DNA of 31,121 nucleotides from Candidatus Cloacimonadota bacterium (lineage in GTDB: Bacteria > Cloacimonadota > Cloacimonadia > Cloacimonadales > Cloacimonadaceae). The stretch is from positions 1 to 31,121 of the forward strand of contig JALOBT010000031.1 of the NCBI GenBank assembly GCA_023228125.1, in the 5' to 3' direction. The translations under genes and the position numbers were made by a program. The notes under the pieces were generated by a model. It was not told where the DNA came from and made no database searches. It saw only the letters and a list, made by a program, of their open reading frames with translations. This document shows positions 1 through 9,640 of this stretch, piece after piece. Within the stretch, counting starts at the first letter, position 1, and each line of letters begins with the position of its first letter.

Positions 1-2
1 CC

Positions 3-3000
3 TGGGACCTCAAAACCATCACCAAAGAAACCATAAAAGAATACCAGCTCTCCCTCACAAATGCGGAAGTTTTGCAAAATATAAAGCTCGCGGATTTACC
101 CTCGATAGTAAATGCCGGAGGGAAGGTAGAAAGGCAGCTCCGCCCCACCTTGTATGACTTTTTGGCGCAGATTGCGCTCATCTTTTTCAAAAATGAAGAA
201 TCTGGCTTGACTTTGCCTTTTGAGGAGTTTTCTTTATCTGAGGCCAGATACCTGAGCGCTGCTGCTGATTTTTCCAAGCTGAATATTGCCACGTCGGACT
301 CCCTGTCACTTAGGTTTATGGCCACCCAGCTCTTTCAAGACCTGATCAGCTTTCATCTAAGCGATGCAGATCCCCAGGCTCTGATTGAAGTGGATTTGGA
401 CCGGCTGGCTTATGTGTATTCCAAGAGCAAAAGCAATGACAGGGAGCAGCTCTATGAGCTCGCCTTACGCAGCTTGGCAAAGGCCTATGAGGGGGATCCC
501 GCTTCGGCCTACGTGAGCTATTTCATAGCCTGCTTATACCGCACCTGGAGCGACAAATATGATTCTGCGGTTTCCGAGGAATACCGCTGGGGCTACCGTG
601 ACACGATTCAGATTTGCCAAGCAGCGATCGATAAATATCCCAATAGCTATGGGGCGACTTGCTGCCGGGCTCTGGCTGAAGAGCTCAGGGCTCCTGTTCT
701 TGAATTGAGTGTGGAGGAGTACAATCTGCCCAATACCCACTTCAAGGCTCTTGTGCGCATGAGCAATCTGTCTGGAGTCAAGCTGCGCGTTTACCGGATT
801 CCCTATACTCAAATGCTGGAGTCCAACTATGGCCGGGGCTATTACCGGAACCTATCTTTGACCGATGAGCAGCTACAAACATACCTCAAACAGGTGGCTG
901 TGCGAACCCAGGCTTTTCCCATTAGCAATGAAGGCGATCTGCGGGATAGGACATACGAGCTGCCCATCTCCGGCCTTACCAAAGGTCTTTATCTCCTCAT
1001 TGCCTCAAACAGCGGTGATGATAATATTGATGAAGGCAAGATTCTGGGCTTCACTACATTCTCCTGCACAGAAATAGCCTACGTGACATCAAATGCCAAT
1101 ACCGGAGTTATGCTGCTCTTAAACCGCCAGACGGGAAAGCCGATCCCGAACGTTCAGATCAAAGAGTACGGCTATTCCCGTAACAAGAAAGATTCCAAGA
1201 TCAGCGAAACCCTGGTTTGGTCTGGCAAAAGCGATCAGGATGGGATGATCAGCATTCCCCCAAACAAAGATAACCGGGGTACCAGCGTCTTTTTCACCAG
1301 CGGGGCAGATTCTTTGATCATCGGGAATTTTAACAGTCGTGCCGGATACTATCATCAAGAGATACATAACAGATCCTTGCTCTTTACAGACCGCGCAATT
1401 TACCGCCCAGGGCAGACGGTTCATGTCAAAGGCGTTATTTATGAAGCCGATTTCCAGAAGCATTACAAGCTGCTGCCAAACCAGGAAACCATGCTCGTTT
1501 TCCGGGATGCGAACTGGACGGAATTGGCCACAAAACGCGTCTTAAGCAGTGAATTTGGCACTTTTGATGCCTCCTTTACGATCCCTAAGAATGTCCTGCT
1601 GGGAGAGCTGACCATAGAGACTTACGCAGGATCTGTCAGCTTCAATGTGGAGGAGTACAAGCGTCCCCGCTTTGAAGTGACTCTGAGCAAACCCACCAAT
1701 ACCTATAAACTGGGACAGGAAGTGAGCCTGAAGGGCACTGCGCTTAGCTATTCCGGATTACCGGTGGATAATGCGCAGGTCAGCTACCGGATCACGTTGG
1801 AGCCTGTTTATCCCCGCTGGTACTGGTGGTGGGGCATTAGGCCGGCTACCCAGGAAAAGGAAATCAAGCAAGGAAGGGCCGTCACGAACGAAAAAGGGGA
1901 ATTCACCCTGGACTTTACCGCGCTTGGGGATTCTGATGGGCTGTCTGCATATAACCATTACTACAGCTTTAAGATCAAAGTGGATGTTACGGATATCAGC
2001 GGTGAAACCCGTAGTGGGAGCCTGGCTCTGAATATCGGAGAAAAAGAGCTGCTGCTGGATCCGGAAGTCCCAGACCATGTGGATCTTAGTACGGGTAAAT
2101 TCACTATTCCCATCACCACCACCAATCTGGGTGGAACGCATATTTCCGCTGCTGGCCAGATCACAATCTCCCGTCTGCAAACTCCAGACCGAGTCTTGCG
2201 CAGCAGAATATGGGCAGCACCGGATCGGCAATATATGTCCGAAAGTTGGCACAACGCTCTGTTCCCGAACGATATATTTATAAACGAAGACCAGATCAAC
2301 AAATGGAAAGTGACAAAAGTGGTCTTCACCGGAAAATTTGACAGCTCCACTGCGGACTCGCTAAGCATTGCGGGATTCTCAGACTGGACTCCGGGTGCCT
2401 ATAGCTTGGAGGCAATATCGGTTTTTAAGGGACAAGAAGTCAAAGAGACCAGATATTTTACGGTGTATGATGCCCGTGTATCCTCTCTGCCCTACCTCCT
2501 CGCAGATTGGTTTGTGCCGGTCAAGGTAGTTTGTGAGCCGAAAGAAACTGCGCAGATCCTCATCGGGAGTGGATACAGTGAGGTTTCTTATCTTTTTGAA
2601 GTGGAAAAGGATTACGAGATTGTTTCCCAAGAACGTTTTGTGCTGAACAAGGAGCAGCGCCTGCTCAGCATCCCCGTCACAGAAGCAGACAGAGGGGGCT
2701 TTTATGTTCATGTCACCTTTGTCTATAATGGCAGATTGTATTCGCACACACAGGAGATTGCGGTTCCCTGGACGAATAAAGAGATTGAATTTGAGTATAT
2801 GAGCTTCCGTGACAAACTCCTGCCAGGGCAGAATGAAGAATGGCGGCTGAAGCTCAAGGATCACACCGGTGGCAAGCTCACCGCAGAGCTACTGGCCTCA
2901 ATGTATGACGCCTCTTTGGACGCCTTTCGCCCCAGCCACTGGGACACGAATATCTTTGGTAAGGTCTCCCGCTATCGTGGCTGGAGAAATACCCCTTTAA

Positions 3001-5621
3001 CCGGGCAAATGCAGCTAAATCTGCTGAGGTATTATAAGGCAAAACACCGTTTAAGCTACCGCTCCTATGACTCTTTTAACTGGTATTATTACTCTGTGTA
3101 TCAGCAGTCTTCGCACTTCCCACCAGGTCTCGGAAACCGGAAAAGTATCAGCCGTAGTATCCGTTCGGAAAATCTTGCTATGTCTGATGCTGTATGCGGT
3201 GGTGTTGTCAGCCTCGAAGCTGAACAGGATATAGTAGAGAGTGCTCCAAATGCTTCCGAGCCAGAGCTTTCAGCGGTTCAGCCCCGGACAAATTTCGCCG
3301 AGACCGCCTTCTTCTATCCCAAGCTGCTCACGGATGAGAATGGGGAAGTAAGCATTGCCTTCACAGTTCCAGAATCCTTGACCAAATGGAAATTCCGCGC
3401 CCTGGCTCTGACCAAAGATTTCCAGATCGGTACTACAGAGAATAGCGCCGTCACTCAGAAACCCTTGATGGTGATGCCCAATGCGCCACGCTTCTTCCGC
3501 GAAGGAGACAAGATCATTTTCCAGACCAAGATCAGCTCTATGGACGAGGCGGAGCATGTGGGAGTCTGCCAGCTCTTTCTCTTTGACGCCATCACCATGA
3601 ATCCTATAGACGCTGAGTTCAAGATCTCGGAAGCCCAGCAACCGTTTCGGGTAAAAAAAGGCGAAAGCACCGTGGTAAGCTGGGACCTGGATATCCCCTT
3701 CGGGATCTCTGCTGTTACCTATCGGGTGATGGCAGAGTCCGGTGATTTCTCGGACGGGGAAGAAAATACTCTGCCCATCCTGAGCAATCGCATGCTGGTC
3801 ACCGAAAGCCTGCCTCTGCCCGTAAGCGGAAATTCCACCAAGGCTTTTGTCTTTGATAAGCTGCTAAATAGCGAGCAATCATCCACGCTCACAAATCACA
3901 AGCTCACTTTGGAATATACCTCCAACCCCGCCTGGTATGCCGTGCAAGCTTTGCCCTATCTGATGGAGTATCCCTATGAGTGCAATGAGCAGATCTTCTC
4001 GCGTCTTTATGCCAATGCCCTGGCTTCGCACATTGCCAATGCGAATCCCCGGGTCAAAAGAGTCTTTGATTCCTGGAAATCTACCCCAGGATCCCAGGCC
4101 CTGCTTTCCAATCTGGAAAAGAATGAAGAGCTGAAAGCGGTGCTTTTGCAAGAAACGCCCTGGGTTCGGGATGCGCTGAGCGAATCGCAAAGCAAACAGC
4201 GTATTGGGCTGCTCTTTGATCTGAACAACATGGCAAATCAATTTGACTCTGCAGTGGCCAGGCTGAAGAAAAACCAGAGTGCGAGCGGAGGCTGGCCTTG
4301 GTTTCCTGGAGGAAACGATTCCTGGTGGATCACGCAATACATCGTAGAGGGATTTGGGCATCTGGATCATCTGGAAGTAAGGTCCGTGCGGGAAAACTCC
4401 CAGATCTGGCAAATGCTGCAATCCGCTGTAAGCTTTATGGACAGCGAAATCCTAAAAGATTATCAGAATATCATAAAACACGCAGATCCCGAGCTGGATC
4501 ACTTGGGCTATATGCAGATGCACTATCTGTATGCCAGATCATTCTTCCTGGATATCCCCATCCTGCAGGAGACTCAAATCGCGGTGGATTACTTTAGAGC
4601 CCAGGCCGATCAATACTGGCTGAGTAAAGATATCTATGGACAGGGATTGATCGCTCTGGCGCGCCGTCGGGACAAAAATAAGAAGACACCAGATTTGATC
4701 ATAGCATCACTTACAGAGCGCGCCTTGCACGATGAAGAAATGGGCATGTGGTGGAAGGATGTCCGCTACGGCTGGTTCTGGTATCAGGCACCCATAGAGA
4801 CCCAGGCTTTGCTGATCGAAGCTTTTCATGAGCTCACGGGAAACACTGGCCTGGTGGACGAAATGCGCACCTGGTTGCTCAAACAAAAGCAAACCACAAA
4901 TTGGAAAACCACCAAAGCCACGGCGGAGGCCTGCTATGCTTTACTGCTCAACGGAAGCGAATGGCTGAATACTGAAGAACTGGTCTCGATCAAAATTGGC
5001 GAGCTCACGATAGACCCCATGCAGATGCAAGAGATCACCCCGGAAGCTGGAACAGGCTACTTCAAGACCTCCTGGACAGGCAGCGAGATAGAGCCCGCCC
5101 TGGCCAATATCAAGGTTACCAATCCCAATCCAGTAGCCGCTTGGGGAGCAGCCTATTGGCAATACTTTGAAGATCTGGACAAGATCACTATGGCCGAGAC
5201 ACCGCTGAGGCTCAAGAAACAGCTCTTCCGGGAGCGCAATACCGAGACCGGAAAAGTGCTGGATTCCCTCAGCGAAAAGACCCAGCTCCAGATCGGTGAC
5301 AAGGTGATCGTGCGTATCGAACTGCGCACAGACCGGGATCTGGAGTATGTCCACATGAAGGATATGCGCAGCGCGGGATTCGAGCCGCTCAACGTGCTCT
5401 CCCATTACAAGCGGCAGGACGGCCTGGGCTATTACGAATCCACCGGCGATGCTGCTACGAATTTCTTTATCGATTATCTGCGCAAGGGAACTTATGTCTT
5501 CGAATACCCCTTGCGTGTGTTCAACAAAGGGGATTTCTCCAATGGAATCACCACCATCCAGTGTATGTATGCACCGGAATTTACCTCCCATTCTGAAGGG
5601 ATCAGGGTAAAGGTGGAGTGA
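3..5621 (+). CDS. Alpha-2-macroglobulin family protein (5' truncated by window edge)
   Basis: The frame is open to the left edge, so the TTG at 72 is not a credible start and the N-terminus with its signal or lipobox lies outside. Residues below count from position 72. YRPGQ at about 444-448 marks the MG2-type N-terminal macroglobulin domain. The alpha-2-macroglobulin core begins near 1075, around FFYPKLLTDENGEV. The thioester motif is C-N-E-Q at 1304-1307 in a YPYECNEQ context, so the reactive Cys and Gln are both present, and an all-helical thioester domain follows. The last 200 residues are a beta-rich domain typical of large Bacteroidota-type members. Bacterial family members act as periplasmic or surface protease traps that bind the attacking protease covalently. 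No adjacent penicillin-binding protein gene, a common partner, is visible. The family call is firm; the biological role is inferred from the family. Confidence 0.93.
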   Translation, partial: WDLKTITKETIKEYQLSLTNAEVLQNIKLADLPSIVNAGGKVERQLRPTLYDFLAQIALIFFKNEESGLTLPFEEFSLSEARYLSAAADFSKLNIATSDSLSLRFMATQLFQDLISFHLSDADPQALIEVDLDRLAYVYSKSKSNDREQLYELALRSLAKAYEGDPASAYVSYFIACLYRTWSDKYDSAVSEEYRWGYRDTIQICQAAIDKYPNSYGATCCRALAEELRAPVLELSVEEYNLPNTHFKALVRMSNLSGVKLRVYRIPYTQMLESNYGRGYYRNLSLTDEQLQTYLKQVAVRTQAFPISNEGDLRDRTYELPISGLTKGLYLLIASNSGDDNIDEGKILGFTTFSCTEIAYVTSNANTGVMLLLNRQTGKPIPNVQIKEYGYSRNKKDSKISETLVWSGKSDQDGMISIPPNKDNRGTSVFFTSGADSLIIGNFNSRAGYYHQEIHNRSLLFTDRAIYRPGQTVHVKGVIYEADFQKHYKLLPNQETMLVFRDANWTELATKRVLSSEFGTFDASFTIPKNVLLGELTIETYAGSVSFNVEEYKRPRFEVTLSKPTNTYKLGQEVSLKGTALSYSGLPVDNAQVSYRITLEPVYPRWYWWWGIRPATQEKEIKQGRAVTNEKGEFTLDFTALGDSDGLSAYNHYYSFKIKVDVTDISGETRSGSLALNIGEKELLLDPEVPDHVDLSTGKFTIPITTTNLGGTHISAAGQITISRLQTPDRVLRSRIWAAPDRQYMSESWHNALFPNDIFINEDQINKWKVTKVVFTGKFDSSTADSLSIAGFSDWTPGAYSLEAISVFKGQEVKETRYFTVYDARVSSLPYLLADWFVPVKVVCEPKETAQILIGSGYSEVSYLFEVEKDYEIVSQERFVLNKEQRLLSIPVTEADRGGFYVHVTFVYNGRLYSHTQEIAVPWTNKEIEFEYMSFRDKLLPGQNEEWRLKLKDHTGGKLTAELLASMYDASLDAFRPSHWDTNIFGKVSRYRGWRNTPLTGQMQLNLLRYYKAKHRLSYRSYDSFNWYYYSVYQQSSHFPPGLGNRKSISRSIRSENLAMSDAVCGGVVSLEAEQDIVESAPNASEPELSAVQPRTNFAETAFFYPKLLTDENGEVSIAFTVPESLTKWKFRALALTKDFQIGTTENSAVTQKPLMVMPNAPRFFREGDKIIFQTKISSMDEAEHVGVCQLFLFDAITMNPIDAEFKISEAQQPFRVKKGESTVVSWDLDIPFGISAVTYRVMAESGDFSDGEENTLPILSNRMLVTESLPLPVSGNSTKAFVFDKLLNSEQSSTLTNHKLTLEYTSNPAWYAVQALPYLMEYPYECNEQIFSRLYANALASHIANANPRVKRVFDSWKSTPGSQALLSNLEKNEELKAVLLQETPWVRDALSESQSKQRIGLLFDLNNMANQFDSAVARLKKNQSASGGWPWFPGGNDSWWITQYIVEGFGHLDHLEVRSVRENSQIWQMLQSAVSFMDSEILKDYQNIIKHADPELDHLGYMQMHYLYARSFFLDIPILQETQIAVDYFRAQADQYWLSKDIYGQGLIALARRRDKNKKTPDLIIASLTERALHDEEMGMWWKDVRYGWFWYQAPIETQALLIEAFHELTGNTGLVDEMRTWLLKQKQTTNWKTTKATAEACYALLLNGSEWLNTEELVSIKIGELTIDPMQMQEITPEAGTGYFKTSWTGSEIEPALANIKVTNPNPVAAWGAAYWQYFEDLDKITMAETPLRLKKQLFRERNTETGKVLDSLSEKTQLQIGDKVIVRIELRTDRDLEYVHMKDMRSAGFEPLNVLSHYKRQDGLGYYESTGDAATNFFIDYLRKGTYVFEYPLRVFNKGDFSNGITTIQCMYAPEFTSHSEGIRVKVE

Positions 5622-6023
5622 GAAATTGCGGATAAGAGATTTGATAGCTTAGCTGCTTCAGGAAAGAATCACGGTTCCTGCTCTTTCGCCAGATTCGGCT
5701 TTAACATGCATTCGACTCGAATTGACTCGAATTCCCGAGTCAATTCGAGTCCAAGACATGTTAAAATCAAGACTGGTAAAAGAGGGAGGATAGAGTTAAA
5801 AGAAAGGATTTATTTTAGGCTTAGGAATTTGCAGAGCAAGCTCTTTAAATAGAGTGCACGAGAGTTTCTGAGTCGATGATGCCCAAAATGTGCATATTCA
5901 GGATCATTATCTATACATTTTTATGATAGTGGAATGGATATTGCACACAGTATAATTGTGGATTTTATGGTTTGTATGATTGCGTCCACACAAAAGAGAG
6001 ATTTTGAACTCATGAGGAAATAA
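5622..6023. other. Intergenic region before the PGA operon
   Basis: No convincing gene is seen in these 402 bases. They hold a long perfect palindrome (5700-5765, listed separately), a short CAGGAA/TTCCTG inverted repeat near 5658-5679 just after the upstream gene, and AT-rich DNA from about 5880 onward. A TATAAT at 5951-5956 could be a -10 box for pgsB, but no good -35 lies 16-18 bases before it. The pgsB ribosome binding site GAGGAAATAA sits directly before the ATG at 6024. Confidence 0.5.
5700..5765. repeat. Two-part perfect palindrome (TCGA-rich)
   Basis: GACTCGAATTGACTCG (5714-5729) is an exact inverted copy of 5736-5751, with a 6-base loop. An outer arm, TTTAACATG (5700-5708), pairs exactly with 5757-5765 across a 5+5 internal loop. 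The left arm itself contains GACTCGAATT twice in tandem. No T-run follows on either strand, so it is not a textbook intrinsic terminator. A structurally similar element occurs at 23049-23098 with different bases around the TCGA core. Confidence 0.85.
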
Positions 6024-7217
6024 ATGACGATATTGATCATTGCGACTCTGCTCCTGATCTTACATTGGAGCTTGGAGTATCGCCGACATAGCCGGAATGT
6101 GGCTTCGATCCCGATCCGCGTTCATGTAAACGGCACCAGGGGAAAATCCAGCGTTACGCGTTTGATCGCAGCCGGTTTTCGAGCTGGCGGACTGAAAACT
6201 ATTGCCAAAATCACTGGCACCCTTCCGCGTATGGTCTTGCAGGATGGGCGGGAAGCCGCTATTATCCGTTTGCAAGGTGCCAACATCATCGAGCAGAAGT
6301 ACATCTTCCGCCACGCGGCCAAAGAAAAGCCAGATGCGATCGTGATTGAATGTATGGCCGTAAATCCCGTCTTTCAATGGATCACCGAACGTAAGTTTGT
6401 GAAAAGCACAATTTCTGTGATCACCAATAGCCGGCCAGACCATTTGGACTTGATGGGCAGCACGGTGCAAAGCGTGACCATGTGTTTGGCGAATACCATT
6501 CCTGTGGGAGGGATTTGTTTCACTTCAGAAGTGGCCCAATATCACCTTCTGAAAAAAGCAGCCGATGCCCGCAATTGCAAGATCAGCAGGCCTGACTATA
6601 TAGAAGTAAGCCCGGAAGATATGCTCAAGTTCCGCCATATAGAGCATGTCGAAAATGTGCAGCTTGCCCTGGCAGTCTGCGCAGAAGCTGGCGTTCCCCG
6701 GGATGTGGCACTGGCTGGCATGCAGGCGGCAAATCCAGACCCCGGAGCCCTGAGGAAATACGTCATAAAAGACCGGGGAAAAGAGATTCATTTTTACAAC
6801 GTCTTTGCGGCCAACGATCCTGAATCCACCGTTTACATCATTAATATGGTGACAGCGGAATTGACCCAGGCCACGAAGATCGTGATCCTAAACTCCCGAG
6901 CAGACCGTCTGTTCAGATCTCAGCAATTGGTGGATGCCATGGCCAAGGTGAATTATGATTACCTTTTGCTTACCGGAGAGATTCCAGACAAAGTGGAAGC
7001 TTATGCTCTGAGCCATGGCGTAAAGAAAGAAAAGCTCATCGCTTTGGGACAACCGCTCACCGATAAGGTGTATAAGCAGGTTTGGGATTTGACAGACAAA
7101 GAAGCACATGTCTTGGGCATAGGAAATATCGCCGGAGAAATAAAATATGGAGCACAGATAGTGGCACATTTTAAACATAAAATACCTAAAGCGAAAAAAG
7201 GAGCTGATCGTGGTTGA
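6024..7217 (+). CDS. pgsB: Poly-gamma-glutamate synthase subunit PgsB/CapB
   Basis: PgsB is the ATP-dependent amide ligase that joins glutamate through its gamma-carboxyl, working at the inner face of the cytoplasmic membrane with PgsC. The 397 residues match the usual length of about 393. An N-terminal membrane segment (about 2-17) precedes a Mur-ligase-type P-loop, HVNGTRGKSSV, at about 34-44. Family signatures follow in order: ECMAVNP, NPDPGALR, AANDPEST and NSRADR. The start is fixed by GAGGAAATAA immediately before the ATG. The 3' end overlaps pgsC by 8 bases, indicating translational coupling. It is the first gene of a seven-gene run. No PgsA/CapA-type metallophosphatase gene is found nearby. 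Confidence 0.95.
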   Translation: MTILIIATLLLILHWSLEYRRHSRNVASIPIRVHVNGTRGKSSVTRLIAAGFRAGGLKTIAKITGTLPRMVLQDGREAAIIRLQGANIIEQKYIFRHAAKEKPDAIVIECMAVNPVFQWITERKFVKSTISVITNSRPDHLDLMGSTVQSVTMCLANTIPVGGICFTSEVAQYHLLKKAADARNCKISRPDYIEVSPEDMLKFRHIEHVENVQLALAVCAEAGVPRDVALAGMQAANPDPGALRKYVIKDRGKEIHFYNVFAANDPESTVYIINMVTAELTQATKIVILNSRADRLFRSQQLVDAMAKVNYDYLLLTGEIPDKVEAYALSHGVKKEKLIALGQPLTDKVYKQVWDLTDKEAHVLGIGNIAGEIKYGAQIVAHFKHKIPKAKKGADRG

Positions 7218-7665
7218 TGCTGTAGTTCAAGCCGCTGTAGGAATCGGCGTAATCATCAGTCTTATCTTTTCAGAATTGTTAGGCGCTTCCGCCGGCGGAA
7301 TCGTGGTTCCGGGCTATATTGCGCTATACCTTGATAAACCCATGCAGATCCTGGGCACCTTGATCATCAGCTTGCTCACCTGGGGAGTCATCCGCATAGT
7401 GAGTCAATTCACCTTGCTATTTGGCAAGCGCAGAATGGTGCTGAGCATCCTGGTGGGCTTTATCCTGGGTTGGGCTTCACGCGTCATGGTAATCCAAGAA
7501 TTCACCATTTATCAATTTCAGATGGTCTCTATCGGCTACATCGTGCCTGGCCTCATCGCAAATTGGTTTGAGCGTCAAGGTTTTTGGAAAACACTTTCTA
7601 CGATGACCATTGCGGCGGTATTGGTGCGTCTGGTGCTGATGGTAGTTTTTGGTGGGGAGGTTTAA
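7210..7665 (+). CDS. pgsC: Poly-gamma-glutamate synthase membrane subunit PgsC/CapC
   Basis: This polytopic membrane partner of PgsB is required for PGA synthesis and probably forms the passage through the inner membrane. The 151-residue length is typical of the family. Several hydrophobic segments are evident. The paired PgsC signatures are present: GIVVPGYIALYLDKP near the N-terminus and IGYIVPGLIANWFERQG in the second half. Translation begins with GTG at 7210, inside the end of pgsB, and AGGAG lies six bases upstream. One base separates its stop codon from the ATG of the next gene, so pgsB, pgsC and the PgsW-type gene form a coupled unit. Confidence 0.94.
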   Translation: MVDAVVQAAVGIGVIISLIFSELLGASAGGIVVPGYIALYLDKPMQILGTLIISLLTWGVIRIVSQFTLLFGKRRMVLSILVGFILGWASRVMVIQEFTIYQFQMVSIGYIVPGLIANWFERQGFWKTLSTMTIAAVLVRLVLMVVFGGEV

Positions 7666-7666
7666 G

Positions 7667-8794
7667 ATGTTTAGTAAAATGTACCGTCCCAATCTCAAAA
7701 GTGGCAGATCACTGATCCTGCTCTTTATCTTATCCATCGTTTTATACTTGATCGCCTCGAATAGCTATGTGGAGATCAAGGCACATAATTATAAGGAAAA
7801 ACTGGCAGCGGTAAATCTCATGCAGGATTACCTGGATACCCTGGAAGCTGAAATCACAGCCCGCGGCATCGAGATTGATCCTATCAACGATCCTTTCCAT
7901 ACCGGATTGATCGGCAAAAGGCTGTCCCCCATCACCACAGACCGCGGTCTCCTTTCCGAAAAGCAAGCCGCTATTAATCCCAATATTGCCTCCATCTTTG
8001 TGGAAGAATTTGGCCGCCTCAAAGCTGGCGACAAAGTGGCAGTAGGCATCACGGGATCCAATCCCTCTGTGAATCTGGCTTTGTATGCCGCCCTCACCGT
8101 GATGGAGCTGGATCCCAGCATCATTGTTTCGCTTTCCTCTGCCTCTTATGGGGCAAACCGGGAAGAGCTCACCTGGCTGGATATGGAAGCCATTCTCAAA
8201 GAAAAAGGCATGCTTTCCTTTGGATCAAGTTATGCCTCGATCGGCGGTAGTGAAGACAGAGGAATCGGGCTTTCGGACTACGGGATGAACGCCCTGCGCG
8301 ATGCCATGAGCAGAAACAATGTTCCCCTCATCATGGGCAGCAGCCTGGAAGAAAACGTTGATCTGCACATGCAGGCTTATGACAACATGATAGATAGCGA
8401 TAGCCGCTATCGCCTCTTTGTGAATATCGGTGGCGGCTTGGCAAACGTGGGCAGCGAGCCCAATGCCAGACTGATTCCCGAAGGTCTGAATACCAAGCTG
8501 GCAGAGCGCGATTTTGATCGCGAAGGTGTGATGATGAAGATGGCAAAGCGCAATATAAACATCCTGCACATCCGCCGCATCCTGCGCTGGGCTCACAAAT
8601 ACAAACTCAGCCTGTCTCTTGATGAAAAACCGGTGGCGGGAGAAGGCACAGTCCTCAGCTCCACCATCCATAATGTAACCGTAGCCAGCATCTGTCTGGC
8701 CATCCTGATTCTTGCCATTATCGCAGTGATTGTCTTTGACCGGCATGACCGCAGATTTATGGGCAATATAGTGGATACCGAAGACGATTTATAG
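7667..8794 (+). CDS. pgsW: PgsW-type poly-gamma-glutamate system protein
   Basis: This is a 375-residue membrane protein of the poly-gamma-glutamate system family that accompanies PgsB and PgsC in Gram-negative lineages. Membrane segments lie at about 15-31 and 339-357. Between them is a soluble domain of roughly 300 residues that probably faces the periplasm and carries conserved-looking stretches such as GITGSNPS, SSASYGAN, SFGSSYASIGG and NIGGGLANVG. The ATG at 7667 is preferred over a GTG 18 bases upstream because GGGGAGG sits seven bases before it. The exact biochemical role is not established. The position suggests it replaces or complements PgsA in guiding the polymer outward. Confidence 0.85.
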   Translation: MFSKMYRPNLKSGRSLILLFILSIVLYLIASNSYVEIKAHNYKEKLAAVNLMQDYLDTLEAEITARGIEIDPINDPFHTGLIGKRLSPITTDRGLLSEKQAAINPNIASIFVEEFGRLKAGDKVAVGITGSNPSVNLALYAALTVMELDPSIIVSLSSASYGANREELTWLDMEAILKEKGMLSFGSSYASIGGSEDRGIGLSDYGMNALRDAMSRNNVPLIMGSSLEENVDLHMQAYDNMIDSDSRYRLFVNIGGGLANVGSEPNARLIPEGLNTKLAERDFDREGVMMKMAKRNINILHIRRILRWAHKYKLSLSLDEKPVAGEGTVLSSTIHNVTVASICLAILILAIIAVIVFDRHDRRFMGNIVDTEDDL

Positions 8795-8809
8795 GAGACG
8801 ATTGATCTA

Positions 8810-9631
8810 ATGAATAAAAAACATATTATAGTGGGTTTGCTCAGCCTGATAGTTAGCCTGTCTTTTGCCCAAAGCTTTCGCACCAGAATCATGGATTTTG
8901 AGAATCCCGGAAGCCGTAGAATTCGCAAGACAGAAACAGTAAATCAATGGTACTATCGCAGCTTACCAGAGAAAAGCATGACCCTCAAAACCGAAGGTAT
9001 CACAAGAATCCAATTGCGCAGCTTTGACATTGAAAATCTGCGTAAACCCAGAATTATCATCGTAATCAATAAAGTGGAAACCCCCTATGATCTCAGCTTG
9101 AAAGAGTTTAAAAACGGTTATTACCTTTATGAAGATATTGAATTTGACCTGCCTGCTGGCACAAAATCCCTGGAAGTGCTCTGCTTTGAGCGCAGCATAT
9201 ACATGCGAGCCTTTGAGATGTATAAACCGATCGTAAAGCCAAAGGTGGTGCGCAAACCAAACCGCCAGATCACGGCCCATGCCGGCATGATCGATATCAC
9301 GCACAATGGCAGCAGCAGCGATTATTACACCTTCAATCAGGCTCAGCCCTTCAAATTCATCTTGAATAATGGCCGTGATTGTGTGGTTTATATGCGAGCC
9401 CGGCTCACAGACCGCAGCTTGCCCTCTTTTAGCCTTTATCACAATGGCGAAAAGGTGGAAAGCTATGAATTCAGCCTGGCCAGATCCAGCAAATTCACCG
9501 CCCAGGGCGTCAATTATCTCACCATTGGCAAAAAGATCAAACTGCCAGACAATCTGAGTAGCAGTGAGTATGAATTTCGGGCAGATACAGATCATATGTT
9601 TATGGCTCGTCCCGTGTTCATCAAAAAATAG
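8810..9631 (+). CDS. Secreted beta-rich protein of the PGA locus, function unknown
   Basis: I do not recognise this family. The 273 residues begin with a clear signal peptide (1-20, ending SLSFA before QS), so the product should be exported. The mature part alternates hydrophobic and charged residues with many short strands, suggesting two beta-sandwich domains at about 40-145 and 150-270, joined by a KPKVVRKPNR linker. It lies 15 bases after the PgsW-type gene and 9 bases before the beta-barrel gene. AGGAG is 12 bases before the ATG, a long spacing that may lower translation. Given the context it may be a periplasmic adaptor between the inner-membrane PGA complex and the outer membrane; that is inference only. 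Confidence 0.72.
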   Translation: MNKKHIIVGLLSLIVSLSFAQSFRTRIMDFENPGSRRIRKTETVNQWYYRSLPEKSMTLKTEGITRIQLRSFDIENLRKPRIIIVINKVETPYDLSLKEFKNGYYLYEDIEFDLPAGTKSLEVLCFERSIYMRAFEMYKPIVKPKVVRKPNRQITAHAGMIDITHNGSSSDYYTFNQAQPFKFILNNGRDCVVYMRARLTDRSLPSFSLYHNGEKVESYEFSLARSSKFTAQGVNYLTIGKKIKLPDNLSSSEYEFRADTDHMFMARPVFIKK

Positions 9632-9640
9632 GAAAATGAC

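Noticed and set aside
72..74. TTG as the start of the alpha-2-macroglobulin gene.
   Set aside because: The same frame is open to the window edge with protein-like sequence and no ribosome binding site, so the gene begins outside the window.
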